Below are positions 11,035 to 22,241 of a DNA stretch of 64,000 bases, one piece after another. The notes below the pieces were generated by a model. That model was given only the letters and a program-made list of their open reading frames with translations. It searched no databases and was not told the DNA's origin. Both the position numbers and the translations under genes were made by a program. The stretch spans positions 310,001 through 374,000 of the forward strand of contig JAIUPT010000013.1 in the NCBI GenBank assembly GCA_022315425.1, in the 5' to 3' direction. Each line of letters starts with the position of its first letter. The first letter of the stretch is position 1. The DNA comes from Pseudevernia furfuracea (taxonomy: Eukaryota; Ascomycota; Lecanoromycetes; Lecanorales; Parmeliaceae).

Positions 11035-11660
11035 AACAAGGGTAGAGGTAAAGGAGCGAGTATAGATAGGGGTCATTTGGTCAATTGAACTGAAACGCCT
11101 AATGACAGTCGGATTCAAGAGGTGTTGGTAAATTTTTGGATTTGATATTCACATGCGAGCTTCAAATAAGGCAGTATTGCGAAGAATAAACGTTGATCAT
11201 CTTTCTTCGATGCACAACCACTTGATGGATTTCACAATGGAGACAATAAGCGGACGGACAGGATAGCAATCATTGATAGGGGGCTACCTCGATCAAACAA
11301 ACATTTGGTCTTCACTTGAGTCCTTTCTACCAATTTACAAGCTTAGTAACACAAGTAAGCATACACTATGTACAGTCGGTGTGTCTATTACAGGGATTCT
11401 GGTCTCTTGGCACGCAACGGACGCTGGGGCCGTTTGGGCCAGAGACCTCCGAGCAACAATATTCACTCAGCCGGGCGCAAACGCAGAAAGAGTTGGCGTC
11501 GGCCATGGCGTAGAAGCGCATCAAGGTGTTTGAACAGTGGATACCTTTCCCTATGCTATGTATGCAGGCAGCTTGTACTTTAGCACAACACGGCACGAAT
11601 TACGGCAAATCCTATGCCCAATCCAGAACTTCTTTCCTCGTTCCATCAACATACACGCGT
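11035..11660. other. intergenic between convergent genes
   Basis: The plus strand at 11316-11513 has a short frame with protein-like stretches (FGPETSEQQYSLSRAQTQKE). A possible intron there would be only 39 nt, and there is no ATG-anchored gene. It could be a gene remnant; I leave it uncalled. Confidence 0.35.
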
Positions 11661-13684
11661 TCAATTATAAGGATGGCCCGCCTTGATCTCACTTGCAATC
11701 TTCTCCGCCAGCGCATATATGGTCGACTGCGGATGTCCCGGCGGTAGGACCGCAAAGGCGCTGGCATCAACCACCCTCAGCCCCTTCGTGCCATAAACGC
11801 GCGCCTTCGTATCAACAACAGCCATGGGATCGTTTGGCCTCCCCATCTTGCAAGTAGACGCCGCGTGCCACACCGGCGACAAAGCCTGCCTTATGAAGTT
11901 TAGGATATCGGCATCGCTCTGGACCTTGGGGCCGGGAAGATACTCCTCTCCGACGGTGATGTCGCTCATCAATTTCCACACCTCGCGGGATCTTTTGAAC
12001 GCCGCAATGGCCAGTTCCTGATCGACGGGATGGGTGATCCAGTTGGGGTTGATGAGAGGCGGGTCGGACATCTTGCTGCTGGATATGGAGACGTTACCGC
12101 GGCTGAGCGTGGCGATCAACACTGTAGACATTGTGGCGTAATTGTTTCCGTCGACCGGATCCCCTGCTGCAAAGTCGGCCGCGTAGCCTAGGACGGTGCC
12201 GATGGGAATGAACTCGATCTCAGGCCAATCGGCGGGGAAGGTACTCAAAGCTTGCTGTGTCGCGGGCGAGAAAGCAGCACGGTCCGCTTGAGGGATCTTC
12301 TCCCACCCGAGGACTGGGACAATAGGGTTTGTGAGGGGACCAGTTGCGTTTATGTTATATTCTAGTACTGCCTCGGCCTCGAGTGCAGGGTGGTTCAAGG
12401 CTGAGGACGAGGTAGTCACGTCGACTTGGAACGAGGTGCCCCAGAAAACATGGTCTTGCATATTTTGTCCGACACCGGGGAGATGTTTGAGCACAGGGAT
12501 ACCGTGACTTTCGAGTATTTCTCGCGGGCCGATGCCAGAAACCATGAGTAGTTGCGGCGATTGAAAACCTCCCGCGGAGAGTATCACCTCGTGTTTGGCA
12601 CTAAGAGTGTAGAGCGGACCGGACTCCTGCACATCGATCCCTATTGAAGAGACAATGACACCTTGTGCAGTGTTTTGTGGGCCCTTGAAGATGATCTTTT
12701 GGGCCAGAGTATTGTTGTAGATGAACAGATTGTTGGGGCTTTTGGCTGATTGTAGAAAGCTTGCCTCTGAGCTAGAACGATGACCATTGACGGGATTCAC
12801 GGTGAATGCCAGGTATGCGGACCCGATGAGCTTGCCTATTTGGAATCCAGCGATAGCGGCCTCACCCGCAGCTTGCAATGCTTTTTGAGCCCAAGTTCCG
12901 AACGGGTCATCATATTTGCCAAAAGACACTTGGAGTGGTCCTCCAGAGGGATCAAAAGCGCTGCTATCCTGAACATTCGAGCTGTTCGGATAAGCAATAC
13001 TTGGCGGTGTATAGTGCACACTTTTCTTGTAAAAAGGCAGAAGGTTTGCAAAAGTATAGCTTGAGTCGCTAACGTCGTCCGACCACCTCTGCATCGCTCC
13101 CACCGTCGGCCTAAGATGATTAGTAAAAGTAATCGATTTGAGGCAGCTAACTTGCCGTTGATAGAACATGAAATTACGGGCCGAAGAACCTCCGAGCGTC
13201 TTGCCTCGCGCATAGTGCAATTTTCGATTATTGCAGCCCTGCAAAGACGTCAACGATGTGGATCTAGCAGCGGCATACAACATACCGTTTGAGGCACTGT
13301 GAGAAATCCCCAATCCACCAGCGGGTTTGTGGTATTGGCGCCCGTCCCAGCGTAAAAGATGTCATATGCAGGCACGACACTGAGATTGCCATCGTCGGCT
13401 TCGTAGAAGCCTCCGGCCTCAATTACAGCCACGCTGACGCTGGGATCTTCCGCTAACCGTGTAGCTATTGCCAATCCTCCTGTGCCTCCGCCTATAACAA
13501 CATAGTCGAAGGTGGCGTTGACTCCAGGCTTACCGAAGGAGTAACTTGCCCCTGAATTCCCGTAGGTGCCTGATTGTCTTCGGTCATGCAGCGAACCTGC
13601 CAACACGGCTGAAGCCCATGTGCAACACAGCAGGAGTCGGAAACACATTGCAGCATTGAGACTCTTGAATGGATTTGTACTCAT
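11661..13684 (-). CDS. secreted GMC oxidoreductase (aryl-alcohol oxidase / choline dehydrogenase type)
   Basis: Three exons (13684-13286, 13238-13156, 13110-11661) encode 643 residues, a usual GMC length. The signal peptide is residues 13-30 (MCFRLLLCCTWASAVLAG). The FAD-binding Rossmann motif VIGGGTGG is at residues 63-70, followed by VAVIEAGG. The two GMC signatures are visible as GKTLGGSSARNFM and SAGGFQSPQLLMVSGIGP. The probable active-site histidines are His576 (HAASTCKMG) and His620 (GHPQSTIY), 44 residues apart as in aryl-alcohol oxidase. Intron 1 is GT-AG (47 nt). Intron 2 begins with GC (GCAAGT...CTTAG, 45 nt); splicing it restores YQRPTVGAMQRW, as the family expects. The enzyme should oxidise an alcohol with FAD and yield H2O2 outside the cell. 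The exact substrate is unknown. Confidence 0.92.
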
Positions 13685-15151
13685 AGCTAGTTGTTAATGT
13701 AAAGACTGCAGCAAGAAAATTCGAAACTTATGAGAATGAAGCAGAGGCAACGATTCTTTTTGACAGTGAGGAACAAGAACAGGAGAAAGATTCAAGCAAG
13801 AGCAGCAAAGCTGTTATGATATACGGCCGAAGGCTTATGCACGAGGATCGAAGGATGACCCGTGCATTACTCCGGCCCAGGCACTCATCTACTACTTGCT
13901 GAGCAGCAAATGTGAGAGAGCCACTTATCCTGCAGAACGCTGACATCTCAGCACTGTCTTTGGAAGGCAATCATGGGAATGAGCTTCCGAATAAGGGAAG
14001 AATGGTGCCATGCGCTCAGCTAAGTGCTAGTCGGCCGCAGAACAAAGTCAGCCATAGCGAAAACCCGATTTCACGGCAACATCCCAATATTTCACATCTA
14101 ATCTGCAGCGTCACAGCATTGAATACCTGTACGAAACATAGTTTCGATTTTGACAAGAAGTCCGCCGTGTAACCTGCAAAATCTAACATCAAAATGGAAA
14201 TGTGGAAACATGCAAATTTCAATTCTCGTAGATGGAGCAAAAAGTGCTCAATCTTTGAGTGGTAAAATGCGTAGAAGTGGGGATATAGTACTATCCATTG
14301 ACGAGACGTTGCATCCTATTATGTTATAAAACTTATGCCTTAAGTTTTGGAACTTCATTCTTACACAAGTGGGTGATCTCATAAGTTGGTAGAGTTGAAA
14401 TTCGGATGCGAAAATCGGGTTTGTCCGTGGCCCCATCAGCACTCAAACTAGGCCACCACGCGTGGCATGCAAAACAGATTTAAAAGCTTGGCGTCATAAC
14501 TTCTTTTTCCATCATTGTGAAGTTACATTATTGCTACATCCTAATAAATGTCAGAAATAGGAGTTCAATAATTAGCCTATTCATGCAAAGAAATGTGAGC
14601 TCTCAATCAATCCAAAAGCTAACTATGTATATGTAAGGTAAACAGAATTGGACTAGAGGTTAGTAATATACTTACCTTATGCACCATAATAGCCCTAACC
14701 CTACTTTCGGAAGTCATCGCAAATCAGATGCAATTCCGAATCTTGGCATTCAGGAGTCTTGGCATTCAGGAGTCTTGGCATTCAGGACTTGGCGAGGAGT
14801 GTACGAGTACGAGTATCTTCTTGGCGGGGACAGCCAGCAATTAATTTGAACTGTTCACTGAGGGTACCATAACCGGCATCGATTGGAGGCACCAGAGGCT
14901 AAGGTACTGCTGTGCCAAGAAGATAAGTTTGTCGGCCGAACGTCTCGGTTTAAGCATCGGAGACCGAGAAAAGTCCGAGGAATTGGCTGGGCAATAAACG
15001 AAGGTGTACACACAGAAGGCTTAGAGTCTTCCTAAGATCATCATATGAACACCGGCCGAATATACAAGAACGAGATGGCTTCCCCAGAGAAGCGACGTCT
15101 CGCAATCCCTCCGAGCGGTAGACTGCAATTCCCGCGGATCTCCGGCCTGAA
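13685..15151. other. intergenic, about 1.5 kb
   Basis: Upstream region of two divergent genes, the GMC oxidase and the Apd1/Aim32-like gene. The long stretch 14100-14700 is AT-rich with no protein-like frame. A triple 16-mer lies at 14741-14788. Confidence 0.5.
14741..14788. repeat. tandem 16-mer x3
   Basis: Unit TCTTGGCATTCAGGAG occurs three times head to tail; the third copy differs in its last base. It lies about 360 bp upstream of the Apd1/Aim32-like start codon. Confidence 0.95.
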
Positions 15152-16362
15152 ATGCCTCGCTCTTCCGGCTTCAATGGCCGTTCCCAACCTACCGTAAATA
15201 CCATCAAGAAGATGTCGCTCTCCGCCGTCCTCCAAAAGGGAAAGTCTTTTCTCACCCCCCGCACCTCCACGGACTCCATTCCCAGAACCACTACCTTCAT
15301 ATTCCCTAAAGTGGACCCAACAATCGATGGCGAAGACTGCGACCACGACTGCGAGACATGCGAGATCCAGTACCCGGCAAGGTTCAAAATTGACGAAGAA
15401 GAGAAGCTATACGGACACGTAAATGGATTCGCTACACACATGCTTGTGGCAACTGGAAAGACGGATTGGGTTAAGGATGTGAGTGATGAGAAGGGGAGTG
15501 TGATGGAAGCGGTCAGGGATTGCAAAGTTGAGCCTAGCAATGGGGTATGTGCCCCCTTTCCCTGCTTTTATCCAAGGGTCTAGCTGACTATCATCGCGTA
15601 TAACAGAAACTCATGCTCTCCGCCTCCAACTTGCCTATTCCCTCCCACGAGCCCTGCCTACCGCAGCACCGTCCTACAACCGTTCTCCTCCTCCCTGCCT
15701 TCACCTTTATCGACCATGTCACCCCCACTAAAGTGCCTCAGCTCATCGACAACTATATATCTCCGGCCCCCACAACATCTATGCCTTTGAACCACTCAGA
15801 CATTCCTTCTCCAGGCTCCCAGGAAGCACCCTTCCAAACCCGCCCATGCCCCCACAAATACCTTATTCTAATGTGCTCCCAACGCACTCGGGACGCACGT
15901 TGCGGGCAATCTGCGCCTTTGCTGCAACGAGAGTTTGAACGGCATCTCCGACCTCTGGGACTGTACCGAGATATGCATGATCAGAGGCCAGGAGGAGTCG
16001 GCATATATTTCATTAGCCATGTCGGGGGACACAAGTTCTCCGCCAATGTTATGATCTACCGACGTGCGGACGCAGTTGGTAACAGAAGAGAGGTGCCTGA
16101 TGCAATTGGAAATGCGAACGGAGGAATGGAGGACGGGGACAAGGAAATTGGCACAGAGAAAGAGGATGACAGAGTTGGAGAGAAGAAAAAGGCTAAAGGA
16201 TGGGAGGAGGAAGAGGGAGCTCAGTGCATCTGGCTCGCGAGAGTGCGGCCGGAGGATTGTGAAGGTATAATCAAGTATACCGTATTGCAGGGCAAGGTCG
16301 TGAAGCCGGAGAGGCAGCTCAGGGGAGGGTTTGATCGGGCGAAGGGGCTCACGAGCTGGTAA
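15152..16362 (+). CDS. Apd1/Aim32-like sucrase-ferredoxin family [2Fe-2S] protein
   Basis: Two exons (15152-15544, 15607-16362) around a 62-nt intron (GTATGT donor, GCTGAC branch, AACAG acceptor) give 382 residues. The thioredoxin-like C-terminal domain carries Cys221 and Cys230 (CSQRTRDARC) and His269 and His273 (SHVGGHKF). This C-x8-C plus H-x3-H set matches the cluster ligands described for yeast Apd1. The usual WLARVRPED and RGGFDRAK tail follows. An N-terminal CDHDCETCE motif adds more cysteines. A charged insert at about residues 284-334 (EDGDKEIGTEKEDD) is longer than I would expect. The likely role is a redox or iron-sulfur protein of cytosol or mitochondria; whether it is the Apd1 or Aim32 orthologue I cannot tell. 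Translation could also start at a second Met 20 codons in. Confidence 0.85.
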
Positions 16363-16526
16363 CGGTAGATAGCCTTGATAGATGATGACGAAATGCATAT
16401 AAGTTTTGGTTCTAAGAATCCACAACGGTCGTGAGCTGTTGCCGGCTCGAAGCCTGCAGGGGTATCCAACCTCCTAAACGCCATGCTGGATAGCTACCAA
16501 ACAAATCGAGCACCTCCCCGTAGCAT

Positions 16527-17861
16527 TCATATCTCCTTCCCATCACCCGTAATAATAGCATAAGGCAGATCCAGAGGCCCCCTCGCCTCCTTCAGCCTAA
16601 TCACACTCCCCGCCGTCGACCTTGCGGAATATCCACTACTCGAGGTATCAGTCCTCAACCGCCTTAACGAGTTCAAGCTGGGTTGATCGACGGAACGATT
16701 CCTGGCAGAACGGCGAGACCTGCTCGAAGGGTTCCTAGTAGCTGCAGGCCGAGAAGGAGCTGTATGGATGGTGCCTTGACTGCCACCGCCAGGGCCAATT
16801 GAGGAGGAAGAAGAAGAAGAAGACGACGACGACGCAGAGTAGGTCTCCGGCTGTGGTGTACGTTGGACCGTCTCGGTCGTATTGACACTCTCCGCGTCTC
16901 CATACCCAACCCCATCACCGTTTTCGCTCTCGCTGCCCACACCCTCCTCTAATATCTCCGCCCGCACCTCATCCACGATACCCACATCCAGAGGTCTCAT
17001 GCCCCGCAGAATCTCCGCGAAGACTCCCATCAAGGCTCTGAATGCCCACTCGTCAAGCTCTTCACCGGAGTATCTCGCGCCTTCGTACCGAGCCAGGAAA
17101 TCAGATGCCAGGGGTTCCAGGTCGAGCATACCGAGAGTAGCCAGGTGGGACAAGTAGTCGCGCAAGCCCATTGAAGCCGGTCTCTGCAGGAGCTCCACGG
17201 CAACAGGGTCCGGCATCGGCGCCTCTGCTTCTTCCGGACCCAGGCTCAGCTCCGGCTCGAGAGGAGAGGGGGGATCGGAAGGAGCGAGGGAGACGGCTTT
17301 GGCTTCGATGAGATGCGAGAGCTCGAGGACGACGGGTTCATAGTGCACGTTGGGCAGATCCGCCGAGCCAGGCGGCGACCAGCCCGGATGGGAAATGACG
17401 CCCCACGCGGGCCCGAAGCCAGACGCGGCCTCCGGACTCTGCCTCCCCTCCGCCCTCCTCCCCACCCTCGCCCTCTTCCGCACGCCCCGCGCCGCCTTCT
17501 CGTCCCTCGGATCCCGCGGCCGCGACTCGTACGATATGCTCGAACTCTCGGCCAACCCGTTCCGGATCCCCCGCCCCACCCGTCCCGGCTCCTCGGCCCA
17601 GTTGACCTCCTTGGGGATCCTCGCCAGCGCGGTCCGCGTCGCGTACAGCCTGCCCGCGTAGAGGAAGACGGCGACGAGGAAGGTCAGCAGGTAGAGGCCC
17701 GCGACGATGAAGATGTGGAAGATCTGGCGCTTTTCGAAGGATTCGTAGATGTGGTCGCCGGGGGTGACGAGGACGAGGGCGGCGAGGACGAGGGAGAGGG
17801 CGGTGAAGGTTGTGGAGTAGAAGATGCGGAAGAAGGGTATGCGGGGGTGGGGGTGGCGCAT
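16527..17861 (-). CDS. DLT1: Dlt1-like membrane protein (defect at low temperature)
   Basis: A single exon of 444 residues. Two membrane segments lie near the N-terminus, at about residues 12-33 (FYSTTFTALSLVLAALVLV) and 48-68 (FHIFIVAGLYLLTFLVAVF). Between them is PGDHIYESFEKR, and after them RLYATRTALARIPKEVNW; this order matches fungal Dlt1 proteins. The long C-terminal part is cytoplasmic and rich in Ser, Arg and Glu, with a poly-Ser run (about 13 residues) coded by repeats at 16799-16837. A small predicted helical region (LRDYLSHLATLGMLDLEP) sits in the middle. Dlt1 is named for a cold-sensitive yeast phenotype; its biochemical role is unknown. The gene is GC-rich, so the opposite strand shows long open shadows. 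Confidence 0.85.
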   Translation of the reverse strand: MRHPHPRIPFFRIFYSTTFTALSLVLAALVLVTPGDHIYESFEKRQIFHIFIVAGLYLLTFLVAVFLYAGRLYATRTALARIPKEVNWAEEPGRVGRGIRNGLAESSSISYESRPRDPRDEKAARGVRKRARVGRRAEGRQSPEAASGFGPAWGVISHPGWSPPGSADLPNVHYEPVVLELSHLIEAKAVSLAPSDPPSPLEPELSLGPEEAEAPMPDPVAVELLQRPASMGLRDYLSHLATLGMLDLEPLASDFLARYEGARYSGEELDEWAFRALMGVFAEILRGMRPLDVGIVDEVRAEILEEGVGSESENGDGVGYGDAESVNTTETVQRTPQPETYSASSSSSSSSSSSIGPGGGSQGTIHTAPSRPAATRNPSSRSRRSARNRSVDQPSLNSLRRLRTDTSSSGYSARSTAGSVIRLKEARGPLDLPYAIITGDGKEI

Positions 17862-18302
17862 GGTAAATATATGGGTGTTGCGCGCATGATTGGGATTAAT
17901 GATGTTGGGAGGTGATTGTGAGAGGGCCAGGTCAATTCTTTTGGAGGCGAGTCAGTCAAAATTTTGCGGGGCAGGCTGCTAGCGGGACGCTCCCGCAGAG
18001 GGTTTTGCCAAGAGGAGTAGAGGTCGAGAACAATTGGTTCGGGCAATTGCCGATCCGAGAGGCAGTGGGAACAAGGATCTAGATATATATTTACGCAATA
18101 CAGCAGTCGAAGATGCACACTTTGATTACTGATCAAGTCGAGTGGCTCCTCTACACATCCTCGCGATCTGGCGAGCGTAAAGTGCGTGGCACCGTTGAAA
18201 AAGCACATCTCATGCCGTTTCACATAGCTGAATCCAAAACATGTAAAGTTCCAAGTCTAGACGGTACTTTTGTTAGCATTCAAATAACAGTCGAAGACGA
18301 TC
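17862..18302. promoter_or_regulatory. divergent intergenic region
   Basis: About 440 bp separate the Dlt1 start (minus) and the proposed start of the OB-fold gene (plus). I see no distinct motif. Confidence 0.4.
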
Positions 18303-19594
18303 ATGGCAACCGTTTTCACTTCAAGCATCGAAAATAGTAAGTGAGAACGCCGCCAGGAATATGGTGTTGTGACCACCTCGGATCGGACGCCTTCTCATCT
18401 GCACACCTCGCGTTCCCTAGAGTACTTTGTTCGGTCATGCTTGGCGTTGGGGGGAAAATAATCTTTCTGACCGGAGCACCTTTACCGAGCTCGCTCGGAT
18501 GGACGGAAGAAGACCTTTGCGCTCCATTACAGCCAGGCTTTGTAGAAAGAACACCCGTCGAACCTACGGGGAGATCAACGACTGATGATAAAGTACTACC
18601 ATGGCGCGTCCTACCGCTCGAGAAGCCCCATTGGCCCACAGGTCTCACGCAAATCAGTCGTGAAAATCTACCGTTGGAAGACTACGGTTACATCAACGGA
18701 GCAACCTCGTTCTTGTCAACCACCGAGCTTTCCTTCATCTCGGCGAGTCCCGACGAAGATCGAAACGGGACTTCTCAAGTGTCAGACCCCGACGGAGAAG
18801 CCGTGTTTACCCAGTACTACGAACACTCCTTCTTGATTCACGAAAACCTCCCGTCCTCTCAGATCGTTGGCGCGGAATCCCTCGACGACTCCTTCACCAC
18901 CGACTCGGAAGACTTCTCCATCGCCGTTTCCACCGGCAGCCAATCCCACCCGGCAGCCCAACTCACACGCGCAAGGCTGACGTCCGGCCATCTCAGCGAC
19001 CTCAAAGACATGCCCAACGCAGCCTATCTACAGTCCATCACCCCGCAAACCATGACCGTGAACCTGGTCGTAGGCATCATCTCCGTCTCGCAACCCCGGA
19101 CCATCAGGACCCGCAAAGGCGGACGATCGGTCGAGCTCGCCGAGATGCTCGTCGGCGACGACACGAAAGCCGGCTTCGGAGTTAACATCTGGCTTCCCCC
19201 GTCTCAAGAAAGCAATCAGTCCGCACGTCCGGACGGTGACCTACGGACCCAAACCCTGCGACTGCGACCCCAGGATGTCGTCCTGGCCAAGACCGTCGCT
19301 CTGAGCTCGTTCAGGGGTAAAGTCTACGGCCAAAGCTTGCGCAGAGGGATGACCACGCTGGATCTGCTCTACCGGAACGTCACCGACGGGGGCGACTCGC
19401 GGGGCGCGTACGGCGCCGCGGAACTGGAGCGAGGCGCCATGGCCGAGCCGCAGGTCCGCAAGGCGAGGCATGTCAAAGACTGGGTGATGCGGTTTGTGGG
19501 AGCCAACACGGGAGCGTTGCCTTCGGGTAGGGCGTCGAAACCTCGCCCGACGAGCGAGAAACAGATGCAGGCGCTGCCGAATGATACGCCGTAA
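18303..19594 (+). CDS. OB-fold nucleic-acid-binding-like fungal protein
   Basis: The long frame ends at TAA 19594. My preferred model starts at ATG 18303 (MATVFTSSIEN), removes an 86-nt intron (donor GTAAGT at 18337, acceptor CTAGAG before 18423) and gives 401 residues. Alternatives are a start at ATG 18341 without an intron, or at ATG 18439. An early motif KIIFLTGAPLPSSLGWTEEDL and a later block (YLQSITPQTMTVNLVVGIIS, VVLAKTVALSSFRGKVYGQS, TTLDLLYRN) match a Pezizomycotina family described as nucleic-acid-binding OB-fold. The middle is acidic and Ser-rich. A role at telomeres or in DNA repair is only a guess from the fold. Confidence 0.7.
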
Positions 19595-20125
19595 AGATAG
19601 AACGGCTCTCACGCTTTCTATCCCAGGGTTATGGACTTATTCGCTGCAGATGCTACGATGTGGAGGATGCTCATGCGGACATCGAAGCGGTGTGTATCCT
19701 TACAGACAGGCTTCCGTGAACCTGGCATGGTGAGAGATGTTGGGTGGGGAAAGCGCTTATGCTTCGGAAGTGCATTGAAGAGTCGTCGAGCCGGCCAGAA
19801 AGCCGTTCGTCAGGGGCTGCTGATCAATGAGTTGGCCAAGGAAGATCTTCTGTGTAAGTGTAGCAAGGTGGGGAGGTGTGTATGGGCGGTCGGCAGTCGG
19901 TAGGATTGATGAATGGTGTCCGAGCACAACGGCAATACTGGTATCGGTAGCACGTCCAAAGATGATGTCCAAGATGATGGTGCATCGACAGCAAACGTAT
20001 CATATTCCATTATCCAAACCAAGAATTATCGCCTCCCAAATCGAATCAAAGCGTTACCAAAAAACCCTGAGGGCCCCCATTTGGTCCGCCTCCTCATGCC
20101 TCTCCCCCTCGCGCTTCGAACACGT
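19595..20125. other. intergenic between convergent genes
   Basis: Probably the 3' untranslated regions of the OB-fold gene and the MFS transporter. The 90-codon frame at 19631-19903 is not protein-like. Confidence 0.45.
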
Positions 20126-21721
20126 CTACCTTAAATCCTCCTGTTCCTCTGCCGCAACGCCCTTGTCGACTTCCAATCTCCCTCTGGTAACCTTGCCCAC
20201 CAGCCCCAAGCACATCGCGCAAGGCACGACAGCCGCACTCACCACCGCTTGAAAGATCAATGCCTTGCCCATCGTAAAGGGTGGATTACCCCCGCTCCCT
20301 TCTTTCAACGCATCGCTAATCACAATAAAAATGCCCCCCAGCAATTGGCCGCCAGTCCAGCAGATTGTAGAACCGGCTTCGGGACCTACAGGCCACGTGA
20401 CCTCCACCATCCATTCCAGCGCCACCGGAACCAGGGAGAAGGAAGCAGCGCCAAGGATTGCGAGGATGATGTAAGGAGCCACAAGACTGCGAGTTCCGGG
20501 CGCCCAGATGAAAGCGAGATAGCACAAGGCGATCAGCGGAACCGAAGTCTTGATGAAAGGCAGATAGGCCTTCGTGCGATCGATAATCGGCGAAGTAACA
20601 GCCGCGCTGACCAGCCCAACGAGTATGAGTACAGCGCCCGCAATGCCGCCCTCCGTTTCCGAAAAGCCGTAGGGCGTCATGATCTGCGTGAGCAGGGAGG
20701 ATATTGAATTGAAGAAACCGACGTAGACGGCGAAGGGCAAGAAGATGAGGTAGGAGGTTGGGTTTTTGCCTAGCAGGTTGACTGTTTCGCGGATGCCGGG
20801 GGCCGTATGCGTAGAGGATGGGGAGACGGGCGTGGGTGGTTTGGAGGGGACGAAGAAGGAAGGGATTGAGGAGACAGTTGATATTATGGCCACGTAGAGA
20901 ACCATGTTTGGCATATCAGATGCTTTGCTTGCTAGGAAAGGGGTGATGAGTTGTCCCAGCGCGCCGCCGAAAGGGTTTGCGAGGGAAGCGATCGCGGTAG
21001 CGGAGACTCGGCCAGAGGGCGTAAACCAGAGGTCTGAATACCGAGTAGGCGCTGAGAGGACGAAAGGCTGTGCGAGACCGATGAGGATTTGCCCGAACAT
21101 CGTGAGGCCAAAGCTGGGGGGTGATGTGCGTGTGCCGGCATAGCGTATCCAGTTCCCGAATAGGATGAGAATGGATGCTGCGATAATTGCGAGACGCGGG
21201 CCGCCGGTGTGAAGAGTCCAGATTGTAGCTGGAGAGGCGGCGACGAAGGCGAAGAGGAAGCCGGTGGAGAGCCAATTGATGATGCTGGGGTTTGTGGAGT
21301 AGAAGTCTGCGGCGGTGTTGGCGACGGCGGAGAAGGAAAGCCACTGCATTGTAATTATTGTTAGCCATCGGAGGTCCTGGCTGGGCCGTGGGCACTGGAG
21401 AATATAGGTACTTACGTCCCAGCTCACGACGATATTGAGCAAAATCAACTGAGTGAGCCCAAACCACCTGATCCTGTACACCCTGTATTCCGTATGCCCC
21501 CCATTTATCGGCGCAACCTCCTCGTCACCAGCAACACTAGGTCGCGAATCTAAAGTTTCTCCATTGCTCTGCACGTCCGTATATCTCTCCTCCAACTGCG
21601 ATGGGCGCTTGTCATCCCTTGTCTGCTGAGAACTCATATCCCCCATCTCCATTGAGTCGCTGGAAAGGAGATGCTCCGCTTCACTATGGGTCTGGCGTCT
21701 TGCAGCTTGGTCCCCATACAT
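20126..21721 (-). CDS. MFS transporter, FLVCR-like
   Basis: Two exons (21721-21416, 21343-20126) join across a 72-nt intron (GTAAGT donor, GGCTAAC branch, TGCAG acceptor), giving 507 residues. The first 75 residues are a hydrophilic cytoplasmic tail. About twelve membrane segments follow, the first being YRIRWFGLTQLILLNIVVSW, with WLSFSAVANTAADFY and NWLSTGFLFAFV close behind. This start resembles the FLVCR/DIRC2 branch of the major facilitator superfamily (haem or organic-cation exporters in animals). The fungal substrate is not known. The intron is a multiple of three and free of stops, so retention would insert 24 residues between segments. There are no biosynthetic neighbours that would point to a secondary-metabolite exporter. 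Confidence 0.88.
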   Translation of the reverse strand: MYGDQAARRQTHSEAEHLLSSDSMEMGDMSSQQTRDDKRPSQLEERYTDVQSNGETLDSRPSVAGDEEVAPINGGHTEYRVYRIRWFGLTQLILLNIVVSWDVSTYILQCPRPSQDLRWLTIITMQWLSFSAVANTAADFYSTNPSIINWLSTGFLFAFVAASPATIWTLHTGGPRLAIIAASILILFGNWIRYAGTRTSPPSFGLTMFGQILIGLAQPFVLSAPTRYSDLWFTPSGRVSATAIASLANPFGGALGQLITPFLASKASDMPNMVLYVAIISTVSSIPSFFVPSKPPTPVSPSSTHTAPGIRETVNLLGKNPTSYLIFLPFAVYVGFFNSISSLLTQIMTPYGFSETEGGIAGAVLILVGLVSAAVTSPIIDRTKAYLPFIKTSVPLIALCYLAFIWAPGTRSLVAPYIILAILGAASFSLVPVALEWMVEVTWPVGPEAGSTICWTGGQLLGGIFIVISDALKEGSGGNPPFTMGKALIFQAVVSAAVVPCAMCLGLVGKVTRGRLEVDKGVAAEEQEDLR

Positions 21722-22241
21722 TATCCGGAGACATTTTCAGTATCAGACCGCGGACAGTCCTCTGATTTTCATAGGGGAGAAGCCAGGTTGCAGCTGAAAA
21801 TACTCGTTGTAGGCCTTTGGTCTGAGCCGCGGCGAATTCCAATCATCACGCATCATAGTCTTGGCGTTACTATTGTATGATTGTATCAGCCATATGTCCG
21901 TAGCTTTTGTGTCTTTTGATACTAGACGTTTGAGCTTGGACTTAAGGATGCGCTGCTATTACTGTGTGCGTAGACAGAAACTGATTTGAGGCAACAATGC
22001 TGTAGCCTTTCAAATAATCCATCTAAGCTCTATCTATCTATCGTGTCATACTTAGCAGTATTCTTGGATGGGGGTCTGCCGTCCCATCCCTCTAATAAAC
22101 GAAGTGCTTCTAGAATCTCTGCATCCACGCAATGCTCAAGAAGTCGACATTTCGTTCGAAAAGGTGAGTGAAGATGATCAAGGCTGCAAACAAAGATAGT
22201 ATTTATGCAACTGCAGGAATGAGGTAGATCGTTTCCAATCT
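21722..22241. other. intergenic, no feature seen
   Basis: This lies between the MFS transporter start and the end of the GDP-mannose pyrophosphorylase gene, both minus strand. It should hold the transporter promoter and the 3' end of the next gene. I see no conserved motif. Confidence 0.45.

Noticed and set aside
16221..16484. Frame reading DTPAGFEPATAHDR, which resembles phrases seen in spurious annotations
   Set aside because: It is antisense to the end of the Apd1/Aim32-like gene and its 3' flank; no RNA gene structure was found there.
17313..17915. 200-codon Arg/Pro-rich plus-strand frame
   Set aside because: Antisense shadow of the GC-rich Dlt1 gene.
11661..21721. GMC oxidase, MFS transporter and nearby genes as a biosynthetic cluster
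   Set aside because: No core synthase, regulator or tailoring set; they are interleaved with housekeeping genes such as Dlt1.
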